A stretch of DNA of 64,000 nucleotides from Dechloromonas sp. (GTDB lineage Bacteria > Pseudomonadota > Gammaproteobacteria > Burkholderiales > Rhodocyclaceae). The stretch lies in assembly GCA_011391255.1 (NCBI GenBank), contig JAABQV010000006.1:62001-126000 (forward strand), read 5' to 3'. The notes beneath the pieces were generated by a model. It had not been told where the DNA came from and ran no database searches. It was given only the letters and a program-made list of their open reading frames with translations. The stretch's first letter is position 1. The number at the start of each line of letters is the position of its first letter. A program made the translations under genes and the position numbers. Positions 50,955 through 59,145 of this stretch are shown here, piece after piece.

Positions 50955-51566
50955 TCAACCTTTCTTGTTGTGCTCTCCTTCGCCACCTTCCCAGCCGGTC
51001 AGCATGGCTTTTAGATGGGCAGTCACTGTGTGTCCAGTCGTGATGAGGTAGACGTGGGCAATGAAGAACGCCAGCATCATGAAGGCACCTATCGTATGGA
51101 TTAGAGCGATCGTAGCCAGATCCAGGCTCTGACCGAGCCCTGCAAGCTCGTTGTAATACAGGTAGAGCAAACCGGAAATCCACAGGATGGGATTGATCAG
51201 CACCTTGACCGCCAGGTAGGCCTGGGCCTGCATGGGGTTGTGCTTGCGGCCACGGGTAACGACGAAAGGATGCGGCTCACCCTGAAATATCCCCCAGGCG
51301 TAGTGACGGAATACCTTGTCTACGCCCTTCATCGTCGGAATATATTGCCGCCATTCGCCGGTGATAAAATGCCAGAAGATAGCGAACACCCAGAGAACGA
51401 TGAGTGCCCAGGCAGCAAACGTATGAACCTGATGGGCCAGCAAAAAGCCAAGCAAGTTATAGGTTCCATGAATTTCGAAACCGGTAATCATCATGCCGAT
51501 GACCAGAAATGCTTGCGTCCAGTGCCAGAAGCGCTCGAAGCGGGTAAAGATGTAAATGCGTTCCAT
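50955..51566 (-). CDS. Cytochrome b561-type membrane subunit
   Basis: A 203-residue di-haem b membrane protein of the Ni/Fe-hydrogenase/thiosulfate-reductase cytochrome b group. Four membrane segments contain the candidate haem His residues (FERFWHWTQAFLVIGMMITG, HQVHTFAAWALIVLWVFAIFWHF, YLAVKVLINPILWISGLLYLYY and IHTIGAFMMLAFFIAHVYLITTGH). It likely passes electrons between the quinone pool and the octahaem cytochrome encoded 16 bases upstream. Confidence 0.88.
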   Translation of the reverse strand: MERIYIFTRFERFWHWTQAFLVIGMMITGFEIHGTYNLLGFLLAHQVHTFAAWALIVLWVFAIFWHFITGEWRQYIPTMKGVDKVFRHYAWGIFQGEPHPFVVTRGRKHNPMQAQAYLAVKVLINPILWISGLLYLYYNELAGLGQSLDLATIALIHTIGAFMMLAFFIAHVYLITTGHTVTAHLKAMLTGWEGGEGEHNKKG

Positions 51567-51582
51567 GATGGTTTCCCCGAAA

Positions 51583-53205
51583 TCAGTGCTTGCGACGCAG
51601 AAAGCGGATCAGCCCGTGCAGTAACACACCAGCCAGCGTGCCGCCGACGGCGAGCCAGCCGAACAGGTTCAGCAAACTGTTGGCATCGCGTCCAGGAATG
51701 TAGATGCCTTCGATCTTGTCAAGGCGCCCACCTTTGGCATGGCATTCATTGCAACCCACAGCTTTTTCCTTGGGCGCAACCATGTGCGTGATCGGCCAGG
51801 ACATGTCGGTCTTGATAAAATCATACTTGCCGGAGTATGGAGTACCGGACGCTTTCATGCCGGTATCGATAGCCTTCTCCCAGCCAAAGTTCTTCCAGTA
51901 CGCCGTGTCATCGTTACCCGCCGTATGGGGCGTAACCAGCGTCTTGTTCTCCGAGTCGAACGGCTGCGACCCACGGAACACCTTCATCGGCCAGATCAGC
52001 GACTCGCCATCACTGGCGCTACCGCCCATCTTGTTGATGTGAGTAACGCCTTCGTTCTTGTCAATTTTGTCGCCAAGCAGGGTATAGGTTACTTTGCCGT
52101 TGAACCAGGCGTACTCTGGGGTGACGTTCTCACCCAACGTGAAGTCGCCTTTCTTGGAGTCGTAAATAACCTGGCCCTTGTCATTTTTTTTGATGATTGG
52201 CTTGCCCTCTGGTGTCAGCTGGCCGGCAGTCGACCAGTCCCAAGTCATCTTGGTAGCAACACCACCGCGGGCGATGGCCGGGATATGGCAAGTCTGGCAA
52301 GCCACTTTGTCGGTGTGGTGGTTTAACTTGCTTGCCAAGCCAGCATCCTTGTGCGGCGCCTGACCATGGCATGACTGACAAGTCGCAGGGTTGCTTTTAT
52401 CTTCTTTGCCACGGATGTGAGCACCACCTTTGTCCTTGCCGACAGGTGTGTATCGGCTGCCCGGAACCTCATGGCTGGATGTCTTGTGGCAGGTGCCACA
52501 GGTGAAATCCAAACCCGTGGCATCCATGTGAACATCAAGATCCTTGTCTGGAGAGGCCAGTGATGAATCCATGTCGCCATGCTTAACGCCATCGCCACCA
52601 CCACCAAAGAAGTGACAAGCACCGCAGGTATCACGGCTGGACTTACCAACCTTCTGCCCAATCTTGGTCAGGTCAACACCTTTGGCGATCTTGCCCGACC
52701 CCGGAGGGATTTCGGTGTCCTTGTAGGGTGGGTGACCGGCCAACCCCGGCAGTTTGCGATATGACCCAGTGGTGTCGTGGCAAGCCAGGCAATCGACGTT
52801 TTCTTCGGACTTGAAGTCAAAACTGGCATCCTTCCAGCCGTAGCCGACATGGCAACTGCTGCAAAAGGCAAGATTCGAAGGTACTGATATACAGAAGTTA
52901 TTAATAACATTCTTCTTGCCAAGCCGTTGCTGATTTTCCGGATTCAGAAAATCCCAAGTCCAGTGCTTGGTACGGTGAACCTGCTTGGCCGCCTCGGTAT
53001 GGCAGGTGAGGCAAGCCTTGGTCAGTTCCGGACCGGAACTGAAGGTCTTTTGCAATTCCTTGAACTTGCCATGATCCGCTGTCGAGTCCATCTTGACTGA
53101 TGGCGGTGCGCCGGCGAAGGCATTGCCGGCAACCAGCAAGACAGCCAGCAGCCTGGTAGCGTCTGGACACAACTGCGCCAGACGCCTGAATAGCACGTGC
53201 TTCAT
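51583..53205 (-). CDS. Octahaem c-type cytochrome, tetrathionate reductase (Otr) family
   Basis: A 540-residue exported multihaem protein: signal peptide (LLAVLLVAGNAFA), eight CxxCH sites in the order CLTCH, CSSCH, CLACH, CGACH, CGTCH, CQSCH, CQTCH, CNECH, and a C-terminal membrane anchor (SLLNLFGWLAVGGTLAGVLLHGLIRFLRRKH-type). The spacing and tail fit the Otr family, known to reduce tetrathionate and, in vitro, nitrite and hydroxylamine. It should face the periplasm and receive electrons from the cytochrome b downstream. Rhodanese and DsrE-like neighbours point to a sulfur substrate. The C-terminal anchor ties it to the membrane. Confidence 0.87.
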   Translation of the reverse strand: MKHVLFRRLAQLCPDATRLLAVLLVAGNAFAGAPPSVKMDSTADHGKFKELQKTFSSGPELTKACLTCHTEAAKQVHRTKHWTWDFLNPENQQRLGKKNVINNFCISVPSNLAFCSSCHVGYGWKDASFDFKSEENVDCLACHDTTGSYRKLPGLAGHPPYKDTEIPPGSGKIAKGVDLTKIGQKVGKSSRDTCGACHFFGGGGDGVKHGDMDSSLASPDKDLDVHMDATGLDFTCGTCHKTSSHEVPGSRYTPVGKDKGGAHIRGKEDKSNPATCQSCHGQAPHKDAGLASKLNHHTDKVACQTCHIPAIARGGVATKMTWDWSTAGQLTPEGKPIIKKNDKGQVIYDSKKGDFTLGENVTPEYAWFNGKVTYTLLGDKIDKNEGVTHINKMGGSASDGESLIWPMKVFRGSQPFDSENKTLVTPHTAGNDDTAYWKNFGWEKAIDTGMKASGTPYSGKYDFIKTDMSWPITHMVAPKEKAVGCNECHAKGGRLDKIEGIYIPGRDANSLLNLFGWLAVGGTLAGVLLHGLIRFLRRKH

Positions 53206-53235
53206 GTTTTTCCCCCCGGAAAACGGTGTTCTAGA

Positions 53236-54378
53236 TTACTTCTTTTCGACGATGCTGTAGCTACCGTCCTTGTTCCACTTGATGTCAGCATCAAGGAAGT
53301 AAGTTTTTAGCGCCGGCTTGTAGAGCTTGGCCATGTCATGGGCTTCGCCGCTACGTCCACCCGCGCCGCAAAAGAAAATAATCGGCTTATCCGACGGCAG
53401 TTCATCGATACGTTTTTCCAGCGAGTTGACCGGGAAATTGACGGCGCCTTTGAAGGTGCCGGTAGCGACTTCAGCCGGATCGCGGACATCGATCAGATGA
53501 ACGCTGGTCGGTGCTTCCTTGTACATTTTCTCAAACGAAGGAACACTGATTGTGCCGCTTTCCTTGCCCGCCTGGATTGCTGGCGGAGCCGGCTTGGCTG
53601 CGCTTTCAGCCGTCGGGCCGGGACCGTAGAGCTTTTCCCAGGCCGGGTAGCCGTCAGGAACAACCTTGACTGAGGTATAGCCCAGTTTCACGGCCTTGGT
53701 GGCAGAGTCCGAGCTCAGTTTACAACTCAGACCTTCGCAGTAGAAATAAAGCTGTGAAGCCTTGTTAGCCGGCAGACGGTCAACCATTTTGTCGAACTGC
53801 AGGTCAGGAATATTAATGGCACCAGGAATATGGCCCTTGTCGAACTTGCGCTCCTTGGGGCGCGAGTCGATCAAGGTCATCGGAGCCTTTTCATCCATTA
53901 ATTTCTTGATGAAAGGCACACTGACCGCGCCAATATGGCCGTTCTTCAGCCAGTCCGGATAGCCCTCGGCATAAACCTGAATATTGGTGTAGCCGAGCTT
54001 TTCAGCACGGAAGGCCGAATTGTGACTGAGCATGCATTCGGGGCCGTCACAATAGAAAATTAACAAGGTGTTCTTGTCTTTTGGTAACTGATCGACCAGT
54101 TTGTCAAACTGGGTGTCCGGCAAATTCATTGCCGTCGGGATGTGACCTGGATCATATTTGCGGGCCGCCGGGCGCGAGTCGATGATCTGGACGCCTTCCG
54201 GCTTGGGCAGAATCGCATGCTTGGCGACAAAATCGGCTTGAACCAGCTTGGGATACCAATTGGCCTTGGGTTGGACAACGGCTTCTTCTGCAGCTAAAAC
54301 GACAGAAGGGAAAACCGTCGGTACAGAAAAAATGGCGGCCAGCAACGCTGCAACCGCAAGCGGGTGATTTGATCTCAT
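53236..54378 (-). CDS. Exported protein with three rhodanese domains
   Basis: A 380-residue protein with signal peptide (LAVAALLAAIFSVPTVFPSVVLAA) and three rhodanese domains. Their active-site loops are CDGPEC (domain 1), CEGLSC (domain 2) and CGAGGRSG (domain 3); each has an Asp-Arg containing ...IIDSRPAARKYDPGHIP-type segment. Domains 1 and 2 are close relatives, each with a second Cys, suggesting an internal duplication; domain 3 is more divergent. It could bind and pass sulfane sulfur in the periplasm for the octahaem cytochrome. ATG 54378 has TTGGAGTTCATC upstream. Confidence 0.88.
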   Translation of the reverse strand: MRSNHPLAVAALLAAIFSVPTVFPSVVLAAEEAVVQPKANWYPKLVQADFVAKHAILPKPEGVQIIDSRPAARKYDPGHIPTAMNLPDTQFDKLVDQLPKDKNTLLIFYCDGPECMLSHNSAFRAEKLGYTNIQVYAEGYPDWLKNGHIGAVSVPFIKKLMDEKAPMTLIDSRPKERKFDKGHIPGAINIPDLQFDKMVDRLPANKASQLYFYCEGLSCKLSSDSATKAVKLGYTSVKVVPDGYPAWEKLYGPGPTAESAAKPAPPAIQAGKESGTISVPSFEKMYKEAPTSVHLIDVRDPAEVATGTFKGAVNFPVNSLEKRIDELPSDKPIIFFCGAGGRSGEAHDMAKLYKPALKTYFLDADIKWNKDGSYSIVEKK

Positions 54379-54438
54379 GATGAACTCCAACAAAATGGGT
54401 GGCTTGAAAGCCAAAATAGAGAGGTGGTTCAACCAGCC

Positions 54439-54831
54439 TTAACTGCAGCTGGCCGGGGCATCACCATCCTTGGCGCCCTTGAGAACAAAGGCCTTGAGGT
54501 CGTCAAGGAGTTCTTCGTCAGGCACATCAGCGAACTTCTCGGCTGCCTTGTTCTGCGCCTTGATGCTGGCGCGGTAGCTCTTGCTGAGATATTGCTTCAT
54601 CGAGTCCTTGCCCTTGGCGTGCTTGTCTGCCTTGAGATAGGCGACCCACTCGGCCTTGGTCATTGTACTCGGGGCGATCGACCCGCCCGCCTGGGCAGCG
54701 TGACAGGCAGTACAAACACTACGGTAATAGACGCGACCACGTTTCCAGTCAGCATCGTAGGCAAAGGCGAAAGATGTGGCACAGGCCAAACCAAGGGCCA
54801 CTGCCGAGCGAAATATTGCTTGCGTTTTCAT
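54439..54831 (-). CDS. Small periplasmic class I c-type cytochrome
   Basis: A 130-residue exported monohaem cytochrome: signal peptide (ALGLACATSFAFA), haem site CTACH and a C-terminal helix (DEELLDDLKAFVLKG). The distal ligand is not certain; a Met in DSMKQYL is a candidate. It is the first gene after the FNR-like site and palindrome, and probably starts the transcript through the rhodanese, octahaem cytochrome and cytochrome b genes. GGAGGCTGGT precedes the ATG. Confidence 0.83.
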   Translation of the reverse strand: MKTQAIFRSAVALGLACATSFAFAYDADWKRGRVYYRSVCTACHAAQAGGSIAPSTMTKAEWVAYLKADKHAKGKDSMKQYLSKSYRASIKAQNKAAEKFADVPDEELLDDLKAFVLKGAKDGDAPASCS

Positions 54832-54883
54832 ACCAGCCTCCAATATAAGTCAATGATTTTTATGGATATTAATATTTTGAAAA

Positions 54884-54914
54884 GGGTACCAATCAAAATT
54901 TTTGATTGGTACCC
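54884..54914. promoter_or_regulatory. Perfect 31-bp palindrome ahead of the cytochrome genes
   Basis: Two 15-base arms (54884-54898 and 54900-54914) are exact reverse complements around a single T. It lies between the FNR-like box and the cytochrome gene start, about 53 bases upstream of the ATG. It could be an operator or, in RNA, a leader hairpin. Confidence 0.65.
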
Positions 54915-54965
54915 AACTCCCTCATTGATCATACCTCTGGGGTATTAACTATTGCTTAAATAAAT

Positions 54966-54979
54966 ATGATCTAAATCAA
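54966..54979 (-). promoter_or_regulatory. FNR/CRP-type binding site (near consensus)
   Basis: On the minus strand TTGAT-TTAG-ATCAT matches the FNR consensus TTGAT-N4-ATCAA at nine of ten positions. A TAATAC box (54947-54942) lies ~20 bases downstream, placing the site near -41.5, the normal class II position, for the cytochrome operon starting at 54831. It implies oxygen-limited induction. Confidence 0.6.
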
Positions 54980-55047
54980 ACATCGTGCAAATTTAAGCGA
55001 TCTAAGGCAAGCCGGACATGCCAATTCGGCAGATCGCCGAATGCACC

Positions 55048-55470
55048 TTAGAAGGTCAGCGCTTTTACATTTGCTTGAAGCATGTATGAAGCGATTTCGG
55101 ATGGCTTGGCGACGGAAATGCCTTCAAGCAGATCAGTTAGCTTGAGGTCGCTGTTTGGCAGGAATAGTGCGCATACCTCAACTTTCGCGCCACCCTTCAT
55201 CAGCCCTTGAAGCATCTGATTCGGCGTCACGTTGCGCGGCTTGAGCACGCCACCTTCTTTACCCTTGACTGCCAGCTGGCCGCCTTCGCTGCAAAGCAGG
55301 ACACGAACGGGACTTTTCTGCTCCATTGCCTGAGCCGCCAAAACCATCGCCACGCCCTGAGTTTGCGTAGTGCCCGAGTTGATCATGAGCAGAAGCTCAG
55401 GACTGCTGTCGGCGATCGCCGGAAGCGCGCACGATAGTCCAAGGACGAGAGCAATAATCTGTTTTTTCAT
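55048..55470 (-). CDS. Exported DsrE-like sulfur-relay protein
   Basis: A 140-residue protein with signal peptide (MKKQIIALVLGLSCALPAIA) and a DsrE/F-type domain (LLLMINSGTTQTQGVAMVLAAQAME..., VRVLLCSEGGQLA, KVEVCALFLPNSDLKLTDL). The two Cys, in LLCSEGG and VEVCALF, are candidate persulfide carriers; most DsrE proteins act in the cytosol, so an exported one is notable. The ATG at 55470 has TTAGGGGAAACACC upstream. It follows the YeeE-like channel gene by 22 bases. Confidence 0.8.
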   Translation of the reverse strand: MKKQIIALVLGLSCALPAIADSSPELLLMINSGTTQTQGVAMVLAAQAMEQKSPVRVLLCSEGGQLAVKGKEGGVLKPRNVTPNQMLQGLMKGGAKVEVCALFLPNSDLKLTDLLEGISVAKPSEIASYMLQANVKALTF

Positions 55471-55492
55471 GGTGTTTCCCCTAAGGATCAAG

Positions 55493-56737
55493 TTAGAAAA
55501 GCGTAAATTTACTCGTCGATTCATTGTAGCGAACCAATCCGTACCAGATTAGCAAGAGCCCGCCAGAAACCAGCAATGCCCAACCCCAGCCACCCATCAT
55601 TTCCGGCAGATAAGCCTGAAATCCTACCCGGGTCATCTCAAAGGTTTCGAGATTGCTCTCGTCGATCGCTGTGATATTGAACTTCTTGAACAATGAACTG
55701 GCGACAGAGCCAATCCAGGCGAAGAAAAACATCGCCACCCAAAGCTTGATGTGCCCTTCGCCCATGCGCCATAAGCCACCAGAGGCACAGCCACCGGCGA
55801 AGATCATGCCAATGCCGAAGATGAAACCCCCCATAAGCGAACCAATCCAGAACGTCGGTGGAATGGCAACATAGGGATCGATGACTTTCTTTTCGAACAA
55901 CAATGCGGCGATCGGTATCCCTATCGCGAGGGCCAGCATCACTGCTTTTGTCATGTCACCCTCGGCCGTAACGAAGGGTTCACGGAAAGCGCGGGCAAAG
56001 CACAGCCGTGAGCGGTGCATGACGAAACCGATTGCAAACCCGGCAAGGATGATTAGCGCACGAATCGCTAACTGCTCGTTCCCGGAACCGTACCAACTAG
56101 TGGCCCAGAGCATGACGCCAACCAGAGTTATCAGACCAGCCAGCGGGTAGAATTTTTTAACTGCCGGCGGCACAACCAACGAAGGCGGTGGCTCGGTGCC
56201 CCACTCGATATTTTCCAGCGTCCACAACAGGAGCTTGACGCCGAGGGCCGCCCCCAGCAACAGGCCAGCCCACATTGCCCAGCCGGCCGGCGATGAGTGC
56301 AGCACCGGGTTGAAAAAACCGCCGGTTGTACAACCTCCGGCCAAAGCTGCGCCGATACCCATCATGCCGCCACCCAGCGCCGCCCAGAGAAACTCTTGCT
56401 TGGGCGGGAGATTCGGCGCAAATTGCCTTGAGAGCAATGCCGCTGTAAATGCACCCAAAACAAGCAGCGAATTCATCAGGGACATCCGGTGCGTCAGGAA
56501 GCCGTCCAGTTCCGAGGGTATGCCGAGCGCCGGGCCAAGGCCGATCAAATTGTTGATCCAGTCGCCCCAGAATTTGACACCGCCAAAGACCCCCCAGAAC
56601 GTGCCATTTACCATCAGGCCGAAAATAACCAGAAGCAGAAACATGGCGCCAAGAAAAGGTGACCATTCGTTAACAAAAACCTTTTGGTAATCCGACTTGA
56701 ATCCACTAACCCAAACATTACCAGCTTCGTTTGCCAT
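55493..56737 (-). CDS. YeeE/YedE-family sulfur-compound membrane channel
   Basis: A 414-residue polytopic membrane protein with about ten hydrophobic segments and the two family repeats AALAGGCTTGGFFNP and MIFAGGCASGGLWRMGEG, whose cysteines carry thiosulfate or sulfane sulfur across the membrane in characterised members. It probably imports or exports sulfur units to work with the exported DsrE-like protein. CATGGAGGCGGGC gives a strong ribosome-binding site. A 15-bp palindrome lies 37 bases upstream. Confidence 0.88.
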   Translation of the reverse strand: MANEAGNVWVSGFKSDYQKVFVNEWSPFLGAMFLLLVIFGLMVNGTFWGVFGGVKFWGDWINNLIGLGPALGIPSELDGFLTHRMSLMNSLLVLGAFTAALLSRQFAPNLPPKQEFLWAALGGGMMGIGAALAGGCTTGGFFNPVLHSSPAGWAMWAGLLLGAALGVKLLLWTLENIEWGTEPPPSLVVPPAVKKFYPLAGLITLVGVMLWATSWYGSGNEQLAIRALIILAGFAIGFVMHRSRLCFARAFREPFVTAEGDMTKAVMLALAIGIPIAALLFEKKVIDPYVAIPPTFWIGSLMGGFIFGIGMIFAGGCASGGLWRMGEGHIKLWVAMFFFAWIGSVASSLFKKFNITAIDESNLETFEMTRVGFQAYLPEMMGGWGWALLVSGGLLLIWYGLVRYNESTSKFTLF

Positions 56738-56773
56738 GCCCGCCTCCATGAATAACAGCCAAAACAGCACAAT

Positions 56774-56788
56774 CACTGAACTTCAGTG
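56774..56788. promoter_or_regulatory. 15-bp palindrome upstream of the YeeE-like gene
   Basis: CACTGAA-C-TTCAGTG, a perfect inverted repeat, lies 37 bases before the start of the YeeE-like gene. A repressor operator is the simplest reading. Confidence 0.4.
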
Positions 56789-56862
56789 TACCCCCGGGCA
56801 GCATTGAATAGCGATTCGACTGTCAATACCCCGGCAGATCGAGCTCTGACCGCTACCGCAAA

Positions 56863-57975
56863 TTATAGAATCGGCAGCCCTTGCTGCTCGCCCCGCTCAT
56901 AAACGACATTAGCCCGACCAACAATCAAAGGATCAAGATTGCCGATATGCTCGTTATCCTTGTTCTGGTAGGGCAGTTTATGCAAAACGTAGCGCATCGC
57001 GTTAAGCCGCGCGCGCTTTTTGCAGTTGGACTTGATCACCGTCCACGGCGCGTCAGCAGTATCCGTATGGAAGAACATGGCTTCCTTGGCTTTGGTGTAA
57101 TCATCCCACTTGTCGAGTGAGGCGAGGTCGATTGGTGATAGCTTCCACTGCTTGAGCGGGTGCACCTTGCGCTCGCCAAAACGCCGGCGCTGCTCTTCGC
57201 GGCTAACCGAAAACCAGAACTTGATCAGGTGTGTCCCGTTACGGACCAGCATGCGCTCGAACTCCGGCGCCTGACGGACAAACTCGGCGTATTCCTGAGC
57301 CGAACAAAAACCCATGACGTGCTCGACTCCCGCCCGGTTGTACCAGGAGCGATCAAGCAGAACAATCTCGCCGCGGGTCGGCAGATGCTGCACATAACGC
57401 TGAAAATACCACTGTCCCTGCTCGATCTCGCTCGGTTTTTCCAGCGCCACAACGCGTGCACCGCGCGGGTTCAAATGCTCCATCAGGCGCTTTATGGTGC
57501 CGCCCTTACCGGCTGCATCACGCCCTTCAAACAGAATGACAACCTTCTGCCCGGTTTCCTTGACCCAGGCTTGCAACTTGAGCAATTCGACCTGCAGGCG
57601 GTATTTCTGGCGCTCGTAATTGCGCCGCTGCATCAGGTTCTTGTACGGGTAGCCACCATCGCGCCAGTCCTTGACCAGCTCTTCATCCGGGTTCAGTGCC
57701 AGGTCTTTACTCTTGACGCCCTGCTGCTGCAATAAGCCACGCAGCAAAGCCACTGATTCATCAATCGGCATGCCGGAAATAACGTCACGCATGGCACCCA
57801 ATTTTGACTCCTGGGCGCCGTCGACCGCAGCATTCACGGCAAATCCTTCAATACCGTTCTTGCTCAGATCAGGCGGGATGTCGCCCTTGGCTACGGCGCG
57901 GTTTTGGACGCGCGGCGATGCCGCTTTTTTTACCATTGCCGGCTTGGGGGAATCCGCAATTTTTTTTGTAACCAT
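56863..57975 (-). CDS. ppk2: Polyphosphate kinase 2
   Basis: A 370-residue PPK2 that uses polyphosphate to phosphorylate nucleoside diphosphates or monophosphates. Walker A is LFEGRDAAGKGG, Walker B is VLLDRSWYNRAGVE, and the lid module is SVSREEQRRRFGERKVHPLKQWKLSP. The first ~100 residues are a Lys/Ala-rich extension typical of one-domain class I PPK2 enzymes. ATG 57975 has GATGGAGACAGGC upstream. It follows sixA by ~60 bases. Confidence 0.93.
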   Translation of the reverse strand: MVTKKIADSPKPAMVKKAASPRVQNRAVAKGDIPPDLSKNGIEGFAVNAAVDGAQESKLGAMRDVISGMPIDESVALLRGLLQQQGVKSKDLALNPDEELVKDWRDGGYPYKNLMQRRNYERQKYRLQVELLKLQAWVKETGQKVVILFEGRDAAGKGGTIKRLMEHLNPRGARVVALEKPSEIEQGQWYFQRYVQHLPTRGEIVLLDRSWYNRAGVEHVMGFCSAQEYAEFVRQAPEFERMLVRNGTHLIKFWFSVSREEQRRRFGERKVHPLKQWKLSPIDLASLDKWDDYTKAKEAMFFHTDTADAPWTVIKSNCKKRARLNAMRYVLHKLPYQNKDNEHIGNLDPLIVGRANVVYERGEQQGLPIL

Positions 57976-58033
57976 GCCTGTCTCCATCGAATTACTCGAA
58001 AGAGACTATTTCACGGCAAAGCGCTGCTTTTGT

Positions 58034-58489
58034 CTAGTCCAGAAACTCAGCGGGTATCACTGCCCGCAGTACCGTTTGCGTCTCGCCTTGGCGCGTGCGA
58101 TTGGATAACCACCAAAGCGCCCCTTTTTTGATCGTCCAATCTGATTCGTAACCAGCCAGGAGCAAGGAAGCCATGCGCCCCAGCGAAGGCTGGTGGCCAA
58201 TAATCAAAACCGAACCGCTGGCCGCCGGCCAGTTTGATGCAGCAATCAATTCGGAAACACAGGCCTCGGGGGCGATCTTGCGTACCGTCTCAAAAGGCAT
58301 TTTGAGGGCTTCAGCCGTTTGCCGCGTGCGCACCGCCGGGCTCGCAATAATGCGTAAATCACGCGGCTGATGCTCCCTTATCCATTTGGCCATGACGCGC
58401 GCCTGCTTTTCCCCGCGCTCAGTCAGGCGGCGCTTCATGTCATCCTCGCCATCTTCGGCTTCAGCGTGTCGCCAGAGCAGCAGGTCCAT
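58034..58489 (-). CDS. sixA: SixA-type phosphohistidine phosphatase
   Basis: A 151-residue histidine phosphatase of the SixA group. The catalytic RHAEA motif is at residues 6-10 (MDLLLWRHAEAED) and the second His lies in LIIGHQPSLGRMASLL; ASPAVRTRQTAEAL is also conserved. It removes phosphate from phosphohistidine proteins such as HPt domains or NPr. The ATG at 58489 gives the canonical N-terminus; the frame runs on to 58516 upstream. Confidence 0.88.
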   Translation of the reverse strand: MDLLLWRHAEAEDGEDDMKRRLTERGEKQARVMAKWIREHQPRDLRIIASPAVRTRQTAEALKMPFETVRKIAPEACVSELIAASNWPAASGSVLIIGHQPSLGRMASLLLAGYESDWTIKKGALWWLSNRTRQGETQTVLRAVIPAEFLD

Positions 58490-58588
58490 ATTGGTTTCCC
58501 TCGAAAAAGCCGGCATCTTGTTCCCCGAATGTTACGGCAACATTTCAGCGGCCTTGGCATCATTGAGCAAGTGATAAGATCAATTATC

Positions 58589-59089
58589 ATGAACGAACTC
58601 GAAATCCTGGCCGAAAAAGTCGGCAACGAATTACTCAGCCGTGGCGAGTGGCTAACCACCGCCGAATCATGCACCGGCGGCTGGGTGGCGCAAAGTATCA
58701 CCGCCATTGCCGGCAGCTCCGGCTGGTTTGAGCGTGGCTTTGTGACCTACTCCAACGCCGCCAAGATTGACATGCTGGGCGTTACCGAAACGACGCTGGA
58801 ACGTCACGGCGCAGTCTCCGAAGCAACCGCTCGCGCCATGGCGCAAGGTGCTTTGGCACACAGCGGCGCCAACTGGGCGGTCAGCATTACCGGCATTGCC
58901 GGGCCCGGCGGCGGTTCGCCGGAGAAGCCTGTCGGCACCGTCTGCTTTGCCTGGGCATCAAAAGAGGGTGGCTGCGAAGCGCAAACCTGCCATTTCAACG
59001 GCGAGCGCGCAAAGGTTCGTGAGCTATCGGTGCGCCATGCGCTATTCAGCTTGCTTCAGCGGCTATCAAGCACGACGTTGAATGCATGA
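58589..59089 (+). CDS. pncC: Nicotinamide-nucleotide amidase (CinA C-terminal family)
   Basis: A 166-residue PncC that deamidates NMN to NaMN in pyridine-nucleotide recycling. Signature blocks are TAESCTGGWVAQSITAIAGSSGWFERGFVTYSN with the nucleophilic Ser, and SITGIAGPGGGSPEKPVGTVCFAW. It is the stand-alone form without the N-terminal CinA domain. The ATG at 58589 overlaps a TGATAA-N6-TTATCA inverted repeat; no clear Shine-Dalgarno sequence is visible. The frame is open well upstream but antisense to sixA there. Confidence 0.93.
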   Translation: MNELEILAEKVGNELLSRGEWLTTAESCTGGWVAQSITAIAGSSGWFERGFVTYSNAAKIDMLGVTETTLERHGAVSEATARAMAQGALAHSGANWAVSITGIAGPGGGSPEKPVGTVCFAWASKEGGCEAQTCHFNGERAKVRELSVRHALFSLLQRLSSTTLNA

Positions 59090-59145
59090 GGCACTGATTC
59101 CCCATTGGTTGCGGTCAACCGTCAAAAACAGCCAAAAATTTGTGC

